From Streptomyces sp. NRRL S-337 (GTDB taxonomy: Bacteria; Actinomycetota; Actinomycetes; Streptomycetales; Streptomycetaceae): DNA of 64,000 bases. The notes below the pieces were generated by a model. It was given only the letters and a program-made list of their open reading frames with translations, was not told the origin of the DNA and did not search any database. This document shows, in pieces, positions 63,780 to 64,000 of this stretch. The stretch's first letter is position 1, and the number at the start of each line of letters is the position of its first letter. The stretch lies in assembly GCF_000720175.1 (NCBI RefSeq), contig NZ_JOIX01000018.1, positions 151,458 through 215,457 of the forward strand, given 5' to 3'. A program made the position numbers and the translations under genes.

Positions 63780-64000
63780 CGGAATTCCGGCCCAGAGCAA
63801 TCTGATAAAGTCGGATCAGCCGAAAGGCAAACCCCCTCCGACGGGAAATCGGACCAAATTCGAACCGGAAACGGAACGAAATCGGTTCTGATAGAGTCGG
63901 AAACCGCGAAGAAGCCGAAAGGCCGAAACGCACCGGCGAAAATCGGAGCCGCAAGGATCTGATAGAGTCGGAAACGCAAGACCGAAGGGAAGCGCCCGGA
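63780..64000 (+). promoter_or_regulatory. Putative rRNA operon promoter/leader region
   Basis: Three copies of a TCTGATA(A/G)AGTCGGA box occur at about 63801, 63888 and 63959, each with a TAAAGT/TAGAGT -10-like core (63806-63811, 63892-63897 and 63963-63968). The last is followed by CGAAGGGAAGCGCCCGGA at the window edge, which I recall as the start of the Streptomyces 16S rRNA leader. The sequence is less GC-rich than the genes and non-coding. The rRNA genes themselves lie outside. Confidence 0.6.

Overview
The window is chromosomal DNA of a high-GC actinobacterium, almost certainly a Streptomyces. The base composition, the frequent GTG starts, the 4-base stop/start overlaps and the gene order all point there. 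The order dxr-rseP-ispG, proS, rimP-nusA-ylxR-infB-DUF503-rbfA-truB, ribF, a type VII (ESX) secretion locus, rpsO-pnp-M16 peptidase-dapB, thyX-dapA-RNase J matches, as I recall it, the conserved core region around the S. coelicolor EsxA/EsxB genes. No insertion sequence, phage, integrase, CRISPR array, tRNA or rRNA gene is visible. The right edge looks like the promoter/leader region of an rRNA operon whose genes lie outside the window.

Layout. (1) 1-3.9 kb: two MEP-pathway isoprenoid genes (dxr, cut by the left edge, and ispG) flank a site-2 protease. (2) 4-9.5 kb: two GNAT acetyltransferases and proS, then a reverse-strand operon of a lipoprotein, a DUF4439 protein and an aminoglycoside-phosphotransferase-like protein that has lost its catalytic residues. 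(3) 9.6-16.7 kb: the translation/transcription operon rimP, nusA, ylxR, infB, DUF503, rbfA, truB. (4) 17-22.5 kb: a 1376-residue fusion of a catalytically dead trypsin-like fold with an atypical P-loop NTPase, then ribF. (5) 23.2-52.8 kb: the ESX locus. (6) 52.9-63.6 kb: rpsO, pnp, M16 peptidase, dapB, small membrane proteins, thyX, dapA and RNase J. (7) 63.7-64 kb: a strong hairpin, then repeated promoter-like boxes typical of a Streptomyces rRNA leader.

The ESX locus holds every core membrane component: eccB, a fused three-ATPase eccC, eccD, eccE and two mycosin proteases. It also has an esxB-esxA pair and several further WXG100-like proteins (33.4, 36.6, 37.8, 45.9 and 46.2 kb). A ParA/MinD-like protein with a long Pro/Gln-rich head resembles mycobacterial EspI. 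The core genes are scattered over about 30 kb in at least eight transcription units on both strands, not in one operon. I see no EccA-type AAA chaperone. An unusual P-loop protein, translationally coupled to a SUKH/Imm35-like immunity-type protein, sits inside the locus instead. This part has the best candidates for undescribed biology: two mycosins, a CpnT-like N-domain protein with no recognisable toxin domain, an immunity-like gene with no obvious partner toxin, a frameshifted remnant and an operator-like palindrome upstream of esxBA.

Gene boundaries were set by reading frames, ribosome-binding sites and known family starts. Functional calls rest on recognised motifs and synteny; no database search was possible.
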